Below are positions 10,427-21,889 of a DNA stretch of 64,000 bases, piece by piece. The notes below the pieces were generated by a model. The model was not told the DNA's origin and did no database searches. It saw nothing but the letters and a program-made list of their open reading frames with translations. This DNA is from Gautieria morchelliformis (lineage: Eukaryota > Basidiomycota > Agaricomycetes > Gomphales > Gomphaceae), in assembly GCA_015179125.1 (NCBI GenBank), contig WHVA01000026.1, forward strand, positions 124,001 to 188,000, in the 5' to 3' direction. How positions within the stretch are numbered: the stretch's first letter is position 1; every line of letters begins with the position of its first letter. Made by a program: the position numbers and the translations under genes.

Positions 10427-11601
10427 ATGGATCCAGATTATCGTCTCCGGAATATGGAGGAGGAATTGACGCGGAACCGGATGAAGACCGACGTGATTGA
10501 AACAGCCTTACAAACGATTTTGGCTAAGTTAGATATTCCACAAAGTGGTGGAAATGCAATGCTGGATGAGCCGGATTTCAGAAAAGTGGAACTAGTGGAA
10601 GAGAAGATGTCCGCGAAGTTGGCAAAGGTCAAACCCGCAACTCCGGTGGACTTTGATGGAGATCAGGAGAAGGGACGTGCATTCTTCAACACATGCATCA
10701 TCTACTTCGCAATTGTCGGAGACTCTTTCCGAATGACCAGGCTTGGGTTCACTGGGCATTGTCCTTTTTCAAGTCGGACCGCCCAGCCCGTTTTGCAAAC
10801 AAGGTGATCTGACATGAAGCAAAGGGCAAGGGGAACTACTTCCAGGACTGGGACGCCTTCGAGAAAACATTTTCCGACCAGTTCTGCCCGAAGAATGAGC
10901 AGCTCACAGCCCTTACGAAGCTCGAGGGAACCAGCTGGTACCAGGCCAAGGATCCAGTCGATGACTACATCGACCGCTTTCAGGAGCTCATCGACCTCGT
11001 GGAGTACGACAACGACAAGACAATCGTCATCAAATTCCGACAAGGGCTTGATCTGATGCTCCAGAACCAAGTCGCACTGCTTGGGGATGGAGCTCCGGAT
11101 TTCGATGACCCGGAAGGGTGGTATCAAGCTGCGCAGAGGGTGTCCCGAAACAGGGAAGCAAATGAGGCCTTCATGGAGACAAACCGGAACATGACACGCA
11201 GTTCCGCTCGTCCTCCTCCACCTGTGCCAAAACCCGGAAGTGCATTCATTCCCACACGGAAAATATTTCTGACGGTTGTTCTGCCTGCCCCTATGAGGAA
11301 CCCTAGCCCCCCTCCCTCGAAGAGTGGCCCTGCCCTGATGGATGTTGACCGCATGCACGGAAAAGGCCACGGAACCATCACTTGCTTCCGATGCCAACAA
11401 CCAGGCCACTATGCCCGCAAGTGCCCCCAAGCCTTTGACATCCAGCTTATGACCACAGAGGAGAAACTCGAGCTCCTTCCAGAGTTCCTCGCACTTGCGG
11501 ACATAAGCGGAGTGCCCATTGCGGAAGGAATTTCCGAAAATGCGGAACATGGCACGGCAGAAGTGGAAGATGCATCGGATTTTGTGACGCGCAGCAGGTG
11601 A
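10427..11601 (+). pseudogene. Chromovirus gag
   Basis: The open frame from ATG 10427 gives an N-terminal coiled coil (MEEELTRNRMKTDVIETALQ) and the retrotransposon Gag domain. It then loses frame near 10770-10810, where the main frame also meets a TGA. The second part (readable from about 10815 to 11601) supplies the rest of the Gag core (YIDRFQELIDL), a Pro-rich linker and a CCHC knuckle (CFRCQQPGHYARKC, about 11382-11423). The same frame as ATG 10427 stays open upstream to the LTR edge at 10242 and is conserved in the inverted copy, so the protein may start earlier than this ATG. It packages element RNA when intact. Confidence 0.85.
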
Positions 11602-11818
11602 GATGTGTGCCCCTGCTGCCTGTACATAACCGGTTTGCCTGTCTCGAAGTAGAGAATTAAAAGCCCCTACTCCCCTCACTTCATACAGAACCACCGGATA
11701 AAGTCACACAAAAACCGAATCCGACAGCCCATCCATCCCGCATCCGCCCTGGGAGAGATGCCTTCCGAAGCGCTATGTTGTTGCTGCCACCCCTGGCCCC
11801 AAGTCACTAGTCATTAAG

Positions 11819-14800
11819 GTGGAGATCCAGACGACAGATACAGCAGAAGTCAAATCCGGACCCGCCCTTGTCGATTGCGGGGCCACTGGTCAGTTTATAG
11901 ACGGGGACTATGTGGAACGGAACCGACTGACCACATGGAACTTGCAACGTGCAATCCCGGTGTTCAATGTGGATGGAAGCCCCAATAAGGCAGGGTCCAT
12001 CACGGAGATAGTAGACACAATTCTCCGCTACGATGGACACACAGAACGCACTTCCTTTGCAGTCACCAGTCTGGGGAAGCAAGGCATCATCCTCGAGTTT
12101 ACCTGGCTTCAGGAGCACAACCCGGAGATCAATTAGCAGACTTGGAAGGTGCTGATGAGTCGATGCCCAGCCAAGTGTCACATGTGCCGGTCGGAAATGC
12201 AGAAGAAGCGCCAGGAGCAGCGGAAGACCGAACGGCTCATACAGACATGTCGTTCTGGCCCCCATCCAATGCTTGCAGAAGAAGACTCAGAAGCGGAATT
12301 TGAACTGGCTCCCACTTCCAATTCCAATTCCAATTCTGACTCCGATGTCATCCGACTCAGCCCGGAAGACACTCTGGCGGAGGGGGAGCGTTTGCTGTAC
12401 GTAAACCTTCCACCGGAAGCGGAACACATCCGCGCGACCGGAAATATTTTGCAATGCCTTGCTGAAGCCTCCAAGAAGCATGATAAAGTGGAAGCGGAAA
12501 TTCCGGAGTACCTGCAGGAGTTCGAGGACGTCTTCTCCAAGGAGTCATTCGATGCCCTGCCTCCACGGAAGCTGTGGGACCATGCTATCGAGTTGGAGCC
12601 TGGGTCAAAGCCTACCAACTGCAAAGTCTACCCGCTGTCACCCAAGGAGCAGGTAGAGCTCGATGCATTCCTTGCGGAAAACCTCCGTACAGGGAGGATC
12701 CGCCCCTCCAAGTCACCCATGGCATCCCCGGTGTTCTTCATCAAGAAGAAGGACGGCTCGCTCAGACTTGTGCAAGATTACCGGGCCTTGAATGCGATAA
12801 CGATCAAGAACCAGTACCCCATTCCACTCATTTCCTAACTGATCACACAACTCCGCAGGGAAAGGTACTTCACCAAGCTGGATGTCCGCTGGGGCTTCAA
12901 TAATGTTCGGATCCGGGAGGGAGACGAGTGGAAGGCCGCATTCCGCACCAACCGAGGACTCTTTGAGCCGCAGGTCATGTTCTTTGGCCTCACCAACAGT
13001 CCTGCCACGTTCCAGACGATGATGAATGACATTTTCCGTGACATGATAGCAGAAGGGGTTGTCTGCGTCTACCTCGATGATATCCTCATCTTCACAAAAA
13101 CAATGTCAGAACATCGGGAAGTCGTGCGGAGAGTGCTGGAACGGCTCCGGGAATACAACCTGTGTCTCAAGCCGGAAAAGTGCGAATTTGAGCGGACACA
13201 GATAGAGTATCTTGGGGTGATTGTGTTGGAAGGAAAGGTGGAAATGGACCCAGTCAAAGTTTCCGGTGTATCGGATTGGCCTGTGCCGTGGAACAAGGAG
13301 GTCCAGTCCTTCATTGGGTTTGTCAATTTCTACCGGCAGTTCATCAAGGACTTCTCCTGCCATGCCCGTGCCCTCTTCGACCTCACCAAGAAGGAGGTTG
13401 GATGGCAGTGGGGAGAGCCAGAACAAGCCTCCTTTGACAAACTCAAGGAGCTGATCACTTCTACCCTGGTCCTGATCTTTCCTGACGACTCTCGCCCTTA
13501 TCGAGTCGAGGTGGATTCTTCCGACACAGCTACCGGAGCGGTCTTGTCACAACAGTCATTGGAAGATGGTGGGGGGTGGCATCCGATTGCCTTCTTCTCT
13601 AAGAGCCTTAGTCCAGTCGAGTGGAACTATGAGATCCATGACAAGGAGATGCTGGCAATCATCCGAGCGCTGGAGGAGTGGCGACACTTCCTCGAGGGTG
13701 CTCGATGCCCATTTGAGATCTGGACAGACCACAAGAACCTCGAGTATTTCCGCACATCTAAGAAGTTGAACCGACGACAAGCACAGTGGTCCCTACACCT
13801 GTCCCGGTTCGACTTCATGCTCCACCACTGCCCTGGCCGCACCATGGGCAAGCCCGATGCCCTATCCCGCCGTGCGGATCATGGAAGCGGAAGCGGAGAC
13901 AATGCGGATATGACACTGCTCTTCCCAAGTCTCTTTGCAATCCGCGCCCTCGAAGGAGTGACTGCAGTTGGGGCAGAAGCGGAAATGCTCCGGGACATCT
14001 GGAGGCAGTACCGGAGTGGAGAGAAGGAGGAGTCGGTGGTGAAAGCGGTGGAGGAACTTCGGAAAGGGCACTCACGGTCTGTACGGACAGCGGAATGGAC
14101 GGAACGTGATGGGCTGCTCCACTTCAGGGGCAAGGTCTATGTTCCAGGTGGGGCGGGCCTCCGCCGCCGCATTGTGTCCCAGCAGCACGACACAGGGGTC
14201 GCTGGGCATGCTGGCAGGTGGAAGACACTGGAGTTAGTGGCTCGGAACTACTGGTGGCCTCAGATGTCCCACTACATTGGACAGTACGTGAAGACATGTG
14301 ACCTTTGTCTCCGAACCAAAGCACAATGACATCCGCCAGTTGGAGAACTTGTTCCACTCCCGATTCCAGAATCCCGCTGGGACACCATCAGTGTCGACTT
14401 CATCGTTGAACTCCCAGAGTCTCATGGCTATGATGCGATCATGAACGTCGTGGACTCAGTAAGCAAGGTGTCCCACTTCATTCCGACACACACGACGATC
14501 ACGGCCCTTGGAGCGGCCCGCCTGTTCCTTGCGCATGTCTGGAAGTTGCATGGGCTCCCAAAGCAAGTTGTTTCCGACCGAGGTCTGCAGTTTGTCATGG
14601 AACTGACTTGGGAGCTCTATTGCCTGCTTGGAATAAAGCTGGCTACCACCACAGCGTACCATCCACAGGGTGATGGACAGACGGAACGGGTCAATCAGGA
14701 GTTGGAGCAATATCTCCACCTCTTTGTCAATGAGAGGCAGGATGACTGGGATGAGTTACTTCCACTGGCGGAATTCCAATACAACAACCATGTACATTCC

Positions 14801-15109
14801 GCCACACAACAGACTCCCTTTATGCTTGACTCCGGACAACACCCGCGGATGGGCTTCGAGCCATGCCAGGCAGAGTCCCGACTCGAGACAGTCAATGAGT
14901 TCCGAGACCGCATGGACTCCACCCTTTCGGAAGCCAAGTCGGCCCTTGCGAAGGCCAAGGATGACATGGCAAGGTACTACAACCAATGCCGGGTTCCTGC
15001 CCTGGAGTACCAAGTTGGGGACAAGGTGTATCTAGATGCAAGTGACATCCGCACCACACGCCCTTCACAGAAGCTTGCCCACCGCTATACCTTGGGCCCT
15101 TCACAGTGA
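11819..15109 (+). pseudogene. Chromovirus pol (protease, RT, RNase H, integrase)
   Basis: All main segments share one frame. The protease motif is LVDCGATGQFID. An acidic Ser/Asn linker follows. Reverse transcriptase spans about 12540-13100 with [19 protein letters not shown] and the catalytic VYLDD. RNase H (about 13500-13870) shows Asp in VEVDSSD, Glu in KEMLAII and Asp in WTDHKN. The integrase zinc-binding HHCC lies at 14188-14310. The DDE core has Asp in SVDFIVELP, Asp in VVSDRGLQF and Glu in GQTERVNQELEQY. Stops interrupt at 12134 (TAG, at a Trp position), 12836 (TAA) and 14327 (TGA, at an expected Arg). A 1-nt deletion near 15095 shifts the frame just before the chromodomain. Confidence 0.92.
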
Positions 15110-15517
15110 TGCGGAGGGTTGGATGGAATGCATACCGCCTCCGACTTCCAATGTCCATGTCCCGACTCCACCCCATCTTCAACGTGGTGAAGTTACTCCC
15201 TACGCTTGAGGACCCAATTCCAGGTCGGAAGGCTCGTCCTCCCCCTCCACCGGAAATTGTAGATGGGGAAGAGCACTATGTGGTGGAACAGATACTGGAC
15301 AGCAGGTTTGTGCGAGGACGACTCCAATTCCTCGTGAAATGGGAAGGGTATGGGTATGAGGAGAATTCATGGGTCCCAGAGCAAGATGTCTCCACTCCAG
15401 ACAAACTCCGTGAGTTCTATAGGACACACCCTGGTGCCCCTCGCCGAATCCGCTCACTGGCATTTCAATCCCTCGTGTCCCGTGCTTCGAGGACGCAGCA
15501 CGCTAGAGGTGGGGTGA
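15106..15517 (+). pseudogene. Chromovirus integrase C-terminus and chromodomain
   Basis: This frame continues pol after the frameshift. It begins with the end of the integrase SH3-like part (GWNAYRLRLP...HPIFNVVKLLP). A chromodomain follows with YVVEQILDSR, FLVKWEGYGYEENSWVP and the closing helix KLREFYRTHP. The aromatic cage positions (Tyr, Trp, and Tyr/Glu before NSWVP) look intact. Such domains direct insertion to H3K9-methylated chromatin in fungal chromoviruses. The frame runs on into the 3' LTR without a stop before 15518. Confidence 0.88.
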
Positions 15518-16010
15518 TGTCAGGGGACACCCTATTTTCCATTTCCAGTTCCGACACCATACCCAGTTCCAACTCCATTTCCTACTCCACTTCCGGTTCC
15601 GATTCCATCTCCGCCTCTGCTTTCGGAAATGATTCTGCTTCTGGGAGAACTTCCACCAGTTCTGTTCGCTTTGCCAGTTCCACTCCAATTTCCGACTTCC
15701 GCTCTCGGAACAGTGTCAGAAATCAAGCGACTCACATAATAGGTGGCATCAAGGGTCGATCAAGGGTCAGGGAGGTCAGGGGGATGCAGGGTTGATGGCG
15801 AGTGCCAAGTGTTGTCCCTGGCTGCGCAGCGTAGTATAATACGGGCTCGCTGACATTGGGGGTCCTTAGACTTTTCTCTTTGGATTTCCCCTTGTCAGGT
15901 GAGAATCCCCTCTCTTGTATACTCTGTTGTTCATTTATACATACTTTGGATTTCCCCTTGTCAGTTGTGTGGTAGTGTGATCTCCACAACCAGCCAGGGT
16001 TGCCCTTACA
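15518..16010 (+). repeat. 3' LTR of chromovirus
   Basis: The LTR begins TGTCAGGGGACACCC and ends TTGCCCTTACA. It is 19 bp longer than the 5' LTR, mainly because of extra units in the TTCCRN array (about 15537-15620). The rest aligns without gaps at a constant offset of 5770 bp. The GTTAT directly after it is the right target-site copy. Confidence 0.93.
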
Positions 16011-16074
16011 GTTATGACTGGTCATCCCGTCTACTGAGATATTTTCGAAGTCATATCTATACCATCTTACACAA

Positions 16075-16822
16075 TTGCATCAGTCTTCATCCGGTTCCGC
16101 GTCAACTCCTCCTCCATATTCCAAAGGCAGTTGTCCAGATCCATGTCAGAAGGAGAAGTATGGGACAGGATTTCTGGTGTTGGGAGCTCGATGTAAGAAG
16201 AGGGGCTGTCATATGCTGTGTGCACGGAAGAGGTTGCAATCCCTGAGTCACTATCTCCGATTCTGAACACACCTATGGCAAATGCAATGCGCTCTACCAC
16301 TGCTGGTCCTCTAGTGGAGAGACTTTTCTGCTGTAAGGGCAACCCTAGCTGGCTGTGGAGGTCACACTACCACACAACTAACAGGGGGAAATCCAAAGGA
16401 TACATATAAATGAATGAACAGAACCCACAAGAGAGGGGATTCTCACCTGACAAGGGGAAATCCAAAGAGAAAAGTCTAAGGACCCCCAATGTCAGCGAGC
16501 CCATATTATACTACACTAGTCCGCAGCCAGGGACAGCACTCAGCACTCACCATCAACCCTGCATTGCCCTGACCCCTGACCCTTGACCAACCCTTGATGC
16601 CACCTACTATGCGAGTCGCTTGACTCCCAACACTGTTCCAAAGGCAGAAGTCGGAGAGTGGAGCGAAATTGGCAAAGCAAACAGAACTGGTGGGAGCTCC
16701 CCCCAAAGCAGAACCATTTCTGAAAGCAGAGTTGGAGATGGAACCAGAACCAGAACCAGAACCAGAAATGGAAGTGGAACTTAGGGTGTTGTCGGAGCTG
16801 GAAAACAGGGTGTCCCCTGACA
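16075..16822 (-). mobile_element. Inverted second copy: LTR plus start of gag
   Basis: On the minus strand 16822 down to 16332 is an LTR of the same family (TGTCAGGGGACACCC ... GCCCTTACA, 491 bp). It continues directly into the gag leader and the first residues of Gag (MDLDNCLWNMEEELTRNRMK; 16179-16120). Homology ends near 16075. The copy has diverged clearly from the neighbouring element; for example its TTCC array reads as GGAACCA units on the plus strand. Whether it is a truncated independent insertion or a rearranged part of an older element cannot be told. Its 5' flank (16823 onward) carries no matching target-site copy. Confidence 0.88.
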
Positions 16823-18388
16823 CCATCCCCTTGTTATTTTGCCCATTGTTCTTACCTCCACCCTGCACCCCCCTTGTAGTTCTTTGTTCCTGATTAGTTA
16901 CTTACCCCATATATCTTATCCGACTTCCACTTTCCTCAGAACATGCTTAGTAGTACAACATTACATGTTGCTTCAGCTCTTTGTATAAAACCCCTTTATG
17001 TATGCTCTCTATTCTGCAATCAGATAATCATCTTCAATATGTGATCCCCTTCACTCTGTCTCCTGTTCTTAGCACAGCGAGTATTGCAAGACCTCTGTCC
17101 CTCTGCTTTCCAACATCTGCCTTTCCACCCTCCTGCCTTCCACCTTCCAACTTAGTTTCCAACCTTTAACCTTTTTCAACACTTTCCAATTTTCAGCTTC
17201 CGATCCAAAATACTTATGATGATAGTTCATTGGGGGCACAACACATACATTGAAGCCACTGTCCTTTCAGATCCGAAACCTTGGGATTCCCAATACATAA
17301 CAGCTGGGATGAAGAATTTGAAGGATGACAAATTGACTAGTTATTTCACTCGTAAATAGCCTCCACACTAGTACTCTCTGGCAGGTCTCGCACTGCTAAC
17401 CCTAACCCCCAATCTCTCGAGTACCGCATACTCCTTATAACACATACTCCAAGGCCTATCTCGAGGGGTATGCGTCAGGAGGGCTTGTAGCGAGCTGCAA
17501 CAGACCGGAGAAACTCGGGTGATCAAAAGAACGAGGATCAGGGACAAGCCCGGGATCCGAACGGATCAGACGGATATAAGAAGGAAGATCATCGGGCTTC
17601 TATCATCAGCGAACAAATGTAAGCTAATCCTTATAAGGCAACTATAAACGTTTATGGGGATACGTGGCTCCGTATTTACCGCGCCGACTTGTGTAAGTTC
17701 GGCAGTGTAATGACAGCTGTGGTCAAGGACTCGCCTAACGGTATCGACATAATATATATGTATGATAAATAGGACGACCTATGAGCCTTGTTAAAGCAAA
17801 AAAAAAGGAAACAAGGACAATGCGAAAAGGAATATAAAATGACAGGAAGCAAGGACCGGTTCCAGGAACAATAGTAATGCTCTGGTAAAGTTGCTCAGAG
17901 GCCGTGGATGGCGAGAAACATCAAACAAGTGGAGATAGATTGGGGACCTATCATGATATCATGACCAGTGGATATTTCCAAACATCGCGAGGTGCCACGG
18001 TGCTGGAAGTAGGGTTAGCTAGCTCCGTGCTCCGGGTAAGGTGCACGAATGTAGTAGGAAGCGATGGAGAGTACTGCCCTCAGTGTAGCCTCAGCCAGAC
18101 GGTCCCATGCAGTGAGTAGGCATCTTGCTCTGCTCAATCAAAACCTGAGTTAATAAGGTCGTGACCCGCCGGCGGGAGTGCACCGTCACATCGTCCCCTG
18201 CGCCAACGACAGTCTGTACACCGAGCTCATCGCCAACGGCCCCTCTCTCAAAGGAGCTGCGCCTTTGGGCGTAACAGGCGTGGGGAGAGTTCAGACGAGA
18301 CGACGAAGTATTAACGCGCAAAATCAGAAAACCTATATTATTAAGGTCATACAATATAAGTATTCTCACTCTCGTACATTTGTTCTTC
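16823..18388. other. Low-information DNA next to the inverted element
   Basis: The first part (16830-17220) is C/T-rich with short repeated words and could be further retroelement DNA, but no LTR ends can be matched. A 48-codon frame at about 17216-17359 has no relatives I recognise. From 17400 to 18388 there is only AT-rich sequence with an A9 run near 17799. No gene is supported. Confidence 0.35.
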
Positions 18389-19236
18389 CTATGATACGTC
18401 CATCGAGTCGCCAGCATCCTGAGAATTATTCTGTGTGAGGTCTGGCAGGTCTGCTGCATCTGAATGGTTTCCTTCGTCATCAGATGCAGTTGCAGGTTTC
18501 GCTCGACCTCGACCGAACGCCTCTTCGATACTCATACCCTCGGTATCGTTGGCAATGGCGGTACTCGCTTTTGTTTTACGTTTTGTAGGCGCAACAGATG
18601 TCCCAGACGCGCCACTGGAAAGAATCTCTGTTGTGCAATAGACTCAGTTACCTGTTGCGAGGATTCGATGATGACTAGCCTTCTAAGAATACAAATTCAT
18701 CTGCTCTCCGTACGGCATTCACTTCTCAGACCAGTCAAAATACGGAAGAAGGTAAAATTGCGACGGAAGCACAGACCGACATCTTTTCGCTGAACAGTCG
18801 AGCGCTTCTCTCTGACCGCTTGTAGCTGACCGGCTTGGCCTAGCCGCTTTATAAACTCTTCCTGATATTGTTCTGGCTGAGCCAACGCTGATATCTCAGT
18901 TCTGTGTCTTACAGTAGCGACTGAAATAAGAAACACGGCTTCCTTGTTGCAGCTAGGAAGTTCCTACAGTTTCAAAACCCGGATCGGACGGCGTTTCATT
19001 GCTTAGTGAATAGCAAGACTTGCCTTATCTGCTTTCATTATTCGCTGCACTCTCGCCAGTGGAAGGAGTGATTTCCCATGGGGCCTATCAGCATTAGGCG
19101 GAGCTTTTGGTGCTGCTCTAGGCTTTTTGGCCTTGGGCTCTGTCGATGGCGCAGACACCTCTGGCTGGCTTTGAAATTGATTTGCTTCATAGTTGATGAA
19201 TGGTTCCGCAACTACCTCAGTTTGAGACACGTCCAT
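18389..19236 (-). CDS. Histone-fold protein, DNA polymerase epsilon/CHRAC subunit (Dpb3/POLE4-like)
   Basis: This is a small nuclear protein with one histone fold of the NF-YC/POLE4 class. Exons, read on the minus strand: 19236-19024, 18963-18913, 18861-18777, 18721 onward and 18614-18389. The fold begins SLLPLARVQRIMKADK and continues CNKEAVFLISVAT and EEFIKRLGQAGQL. It ends with TVQRKDV and NAVRRADEFVFLEG, matching the POLE4 pattern of a DEF.FLEG end. An N-terminal Ala/Pro/Lys linker and a C-terminal Lys-rich then acidic tail flank it. Intron 1 uses a GC donor (AAG/GCAAGT). The join between exons 4 and 5 is uncertain: an in-frame TAG follows LEG unless a short intron with a GTCATC donor removes it. 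The ATG at 19236 is used because nothing upstream in frame offers an ATG. Dpb3 or CHRAC15-type cannot be separated by eye. Confidence 0.75.
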
Positions 19237-21090
19237 TACTGTAGTAAGGTGGCGGTGGGAGTTTGTGTACGCGTTGTTGTCTGTCGCCAACGGGGTTTGA
19301 ATTCCGGCACTTTTGAACTCCGTACGACTCACAAAACTTGTCTTTACCTCCCAAGGCCTAGCACTTATTGAATATGCTTCACGCAGAAGATGAGTATGGT
19401 CTCTTCCTAATAATCAGCGTTTAATGCTTCTCTGTGGGCACTTCCAAATATGTCGCCAAATGTATGCACACATACATGTCGCCCTTGCCATCCTCCCCTC
19501 GCCGCATACAGCGACGGTAAGTGCACCCCCTTTACCCCTGTCTCGTACAACTGCTACGGATACAAGATGATATCAAAGGGCGCCTACGATGGTACTGTCT
19601 ATCGTGTACCTAAGCCACCAGGCTGGAAAACGCGAAAAGTCACTTGCTTCCGCTTGTGCCCGATATTGACATCCTTACAGTACGATTGCTGAAGCCCAAT
19701 GAATCGCCTCGGGCGCGTCTGAATGTAGCGGGACTCAGAGGTAAACTTAGAAACAAACTCTCTCGGTAAAGCCATGTACTTTTACAGTTTAAACGATCGC
19801 CGGGTCTTTTTTATTCCTTTTCACGACCTCGGTACTTGTCGGCGGTATCCTTTGTTCTGTACCAGCTTCATGCCGCGAGACTGGCCAAGGTCTAGTGCGA
19901 GTGTTCCGCATATTAATATTACGAGGGCGGCAAATGGGTGGATGCTTCAAGCTGCCCTCCCCTGCGTTCGTCCCTTCGGCGATCCGGGTAAAAATGATTT
20001 AGAACCACGAATTTAGGCCAGGGCTTACGCGTTACAGATAGTCATCACTATCCTTATTTTTCGTGATGGCGCTGAGCTAACAGCTCAAGTATTCCAATCT
20101 CTCAAATTTCAAACTCACCGCTATAGTATGACTTATCTATCGACACGCTCAATATGCACACATGTCAGGACTCATTTCACCGATTTGATAAACTCAATCT
20201 CAAATACAATCCTATCCACGAATCTAGGCTGCGAGAGATCTTTCTCAAGACAGACAACTTCATATAATGCCGTTATCTAGCTGAAATAACGGAAGGTTTG
20301 TTGTTTCAACGACATCTAATTTGAATATAGAGGTTACGGCGGGTCTTGAGCAGAGCAAATATCAGGTGTCATATTTCAATCCAACTTGCACGTATGATTT
20401 ATCCGTACCGAGTCAGAATTGCGAATGAAGGATCAGCGTATACGGTCGATTGACGAATGGGACAAATTAGCTAAGTGGATCGTCAATAACAAGTTATATT
20501 CACACACAACGTACGCGGTGGTTGATTCACATGCCCCGGCCGCACGATGTCTATAAGGCCAGTGGTATCGTGAAGAGTTTCGAAGACATTGTCCGCAGCA
20601 AGTATGCGACGTCTTCTCGGTATGTCTAGCAATCAAGTGGCACAGGGGATGTGGGCACTCGTTCACCTTCAACTATGAATCCACTCCGTCTTCTGCCCGT
20701 CCTCACGATAGTCATATCTGCATGGATACCACGGGCACAGGTACAGGTACCTATTCGTCGAATGATGTTGCTAGATGATAGTGTGCCATGCCTTCGTCCC
20801 ACCATTACAGTAATTATGGCCTAGTTAAAAACGTAATCGTCTCCAATGGCTTCAAGCTTGACCAGAGATAGATAATCAGGAATCGGCTGCCGATAATACA
20901 ATCAAAAATCGGCTACCGATAATCTAATCGCTATGATCCATCAGCGGTTATACGAGACGTACTAGTTTGGTCGTTGAGGTGCCGCGCGCGTATCCCTATC
21001 GATATCTTAACTTCGGGGTTGCTAACCTATTATAAGGATAAGTAGATGACAATGGTCGCTGGGAAGTATATAAAAGGCAGCTTTCTCAGC
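19237..21090. other. Gene-poor stretch
   Basis: No gene is supported. A short stretch at about 19640-19745 reads protein-like in one frame (LVPDIDILTVRLLKPNESP) but has no start, no recognisable family and quick stops on both sides, so it may be a relic. Two copies of a near-palindrome (AATCGGCTGCCGATAAT and AATCGGCTACCGATAAT) lie at about 20880 and 20907. Confidence 0.35.
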
Positions 21091-21886
21091 TTATGTCACC
21101 ACATAGGAACGTGGATCACCACTGCAGAAACAGAAGAGGACCCTCTCAGGTATTTGATCGTCAAGGTGCGCCACAGAGGAGGAGAAGCATCCGACATCAG
21201 GTGAGTATTGGCCTATACTTCCGCTGAGAAGCATCAGCCGAGTATCTCTTTCTGGTGGACAGACTGTCAGAGCCTTGCCATCAGAGCCTTGATGAGTGTC
21301 CACAAAAATCCTGGACACATGGGCACGTGCTTCGCAACCATGACAGATACAGCATCTCCCACTTGACAGGTCGAGATCGACGAGCAATGCCTGGCAAGGA
21401 TGCCTTCCAAATCGGAGTCCTGTTGCTCCGCCATCTGCCCATTTGCTCGGGATGGAAATATCATGCCTGTTACAGTCATATTTGAAATACTAGGGAGATG
21501 CGATAATCAGCCTCAGTCAGAGCTCCCGGTGAGCTGTCCGTCGCTATCCTCTGAATAATATCGGAAGTTAAGGATCTTCAGCGGAGTGGTGTTGTGTATC
21601 TGCCGTATCCATCACTTGTGAGTTTATCCTTACCAAAATCCATGTAGGCTACTTTTCCGGGAAATATTTCTAACATTCGATGAAATTAATATTCAAAATT
21701 TCTCTAGTAGACTGGAGGTACAGGGTTGACGTCGTCATAGCAGTATCTAAGAGTCTCGTAGGCTACCAGCGATGTCCTCGGCCCATCGAGTACTGTGGTA
21801 ACTACTATTCCTAGCAAGTTCACCCCACCCTGAGGCGACTCATGGCACCATTCTGGAAACACCGGGTCACCGAGCACACCAGGCAC
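21091..21886 (-). CDS. Possible unrecognised gene, model uncertain
   Basis: Three minus-strand frames in this stretch look weakly protein-like. One is a 60-codon piece (21886-21704) with VFPEWCHESPQGGVNLLG. One is a short piece near 21600-21520 with LKILNFRYYSEDSDG. One is a roughly 98-codon frame (21387-21091). Acceptor-like CAG sites separate them, but no full splice chain keeps frame and no domain is recognisable. It could be a fast-evolving orphan or chance open frames. The call rests only on composition. Confidence 0.2.
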
Positions 21887-21889
21887 CGC

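Larger units (their letters stand above)
9762..16015 (+). mobile_element. Ty3/gypsy chromovirus, near full length, non-autonomous
   Basis: The element runs from 9767 to 16010, bounded by direct LTRs of 474 and 493 bp that start TGTC and end TTACA. It is flanked by GTTAC (9762-9766) and GTTAT (16011-16015), a diverged 5-bp target-site duplication. The order is gag, protease, reverse transcriptase, RNase H, integrase, chromodomain, which defines the chromovirus lineage. A purine-rich tract (AGAGGTGGGGTGA) precedes the 3' LTR. At least four in-frame stops and two frameshifts make the copy defective, although all catalytic motifs of RT and integrase remain readable. Confidence 0.93.
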
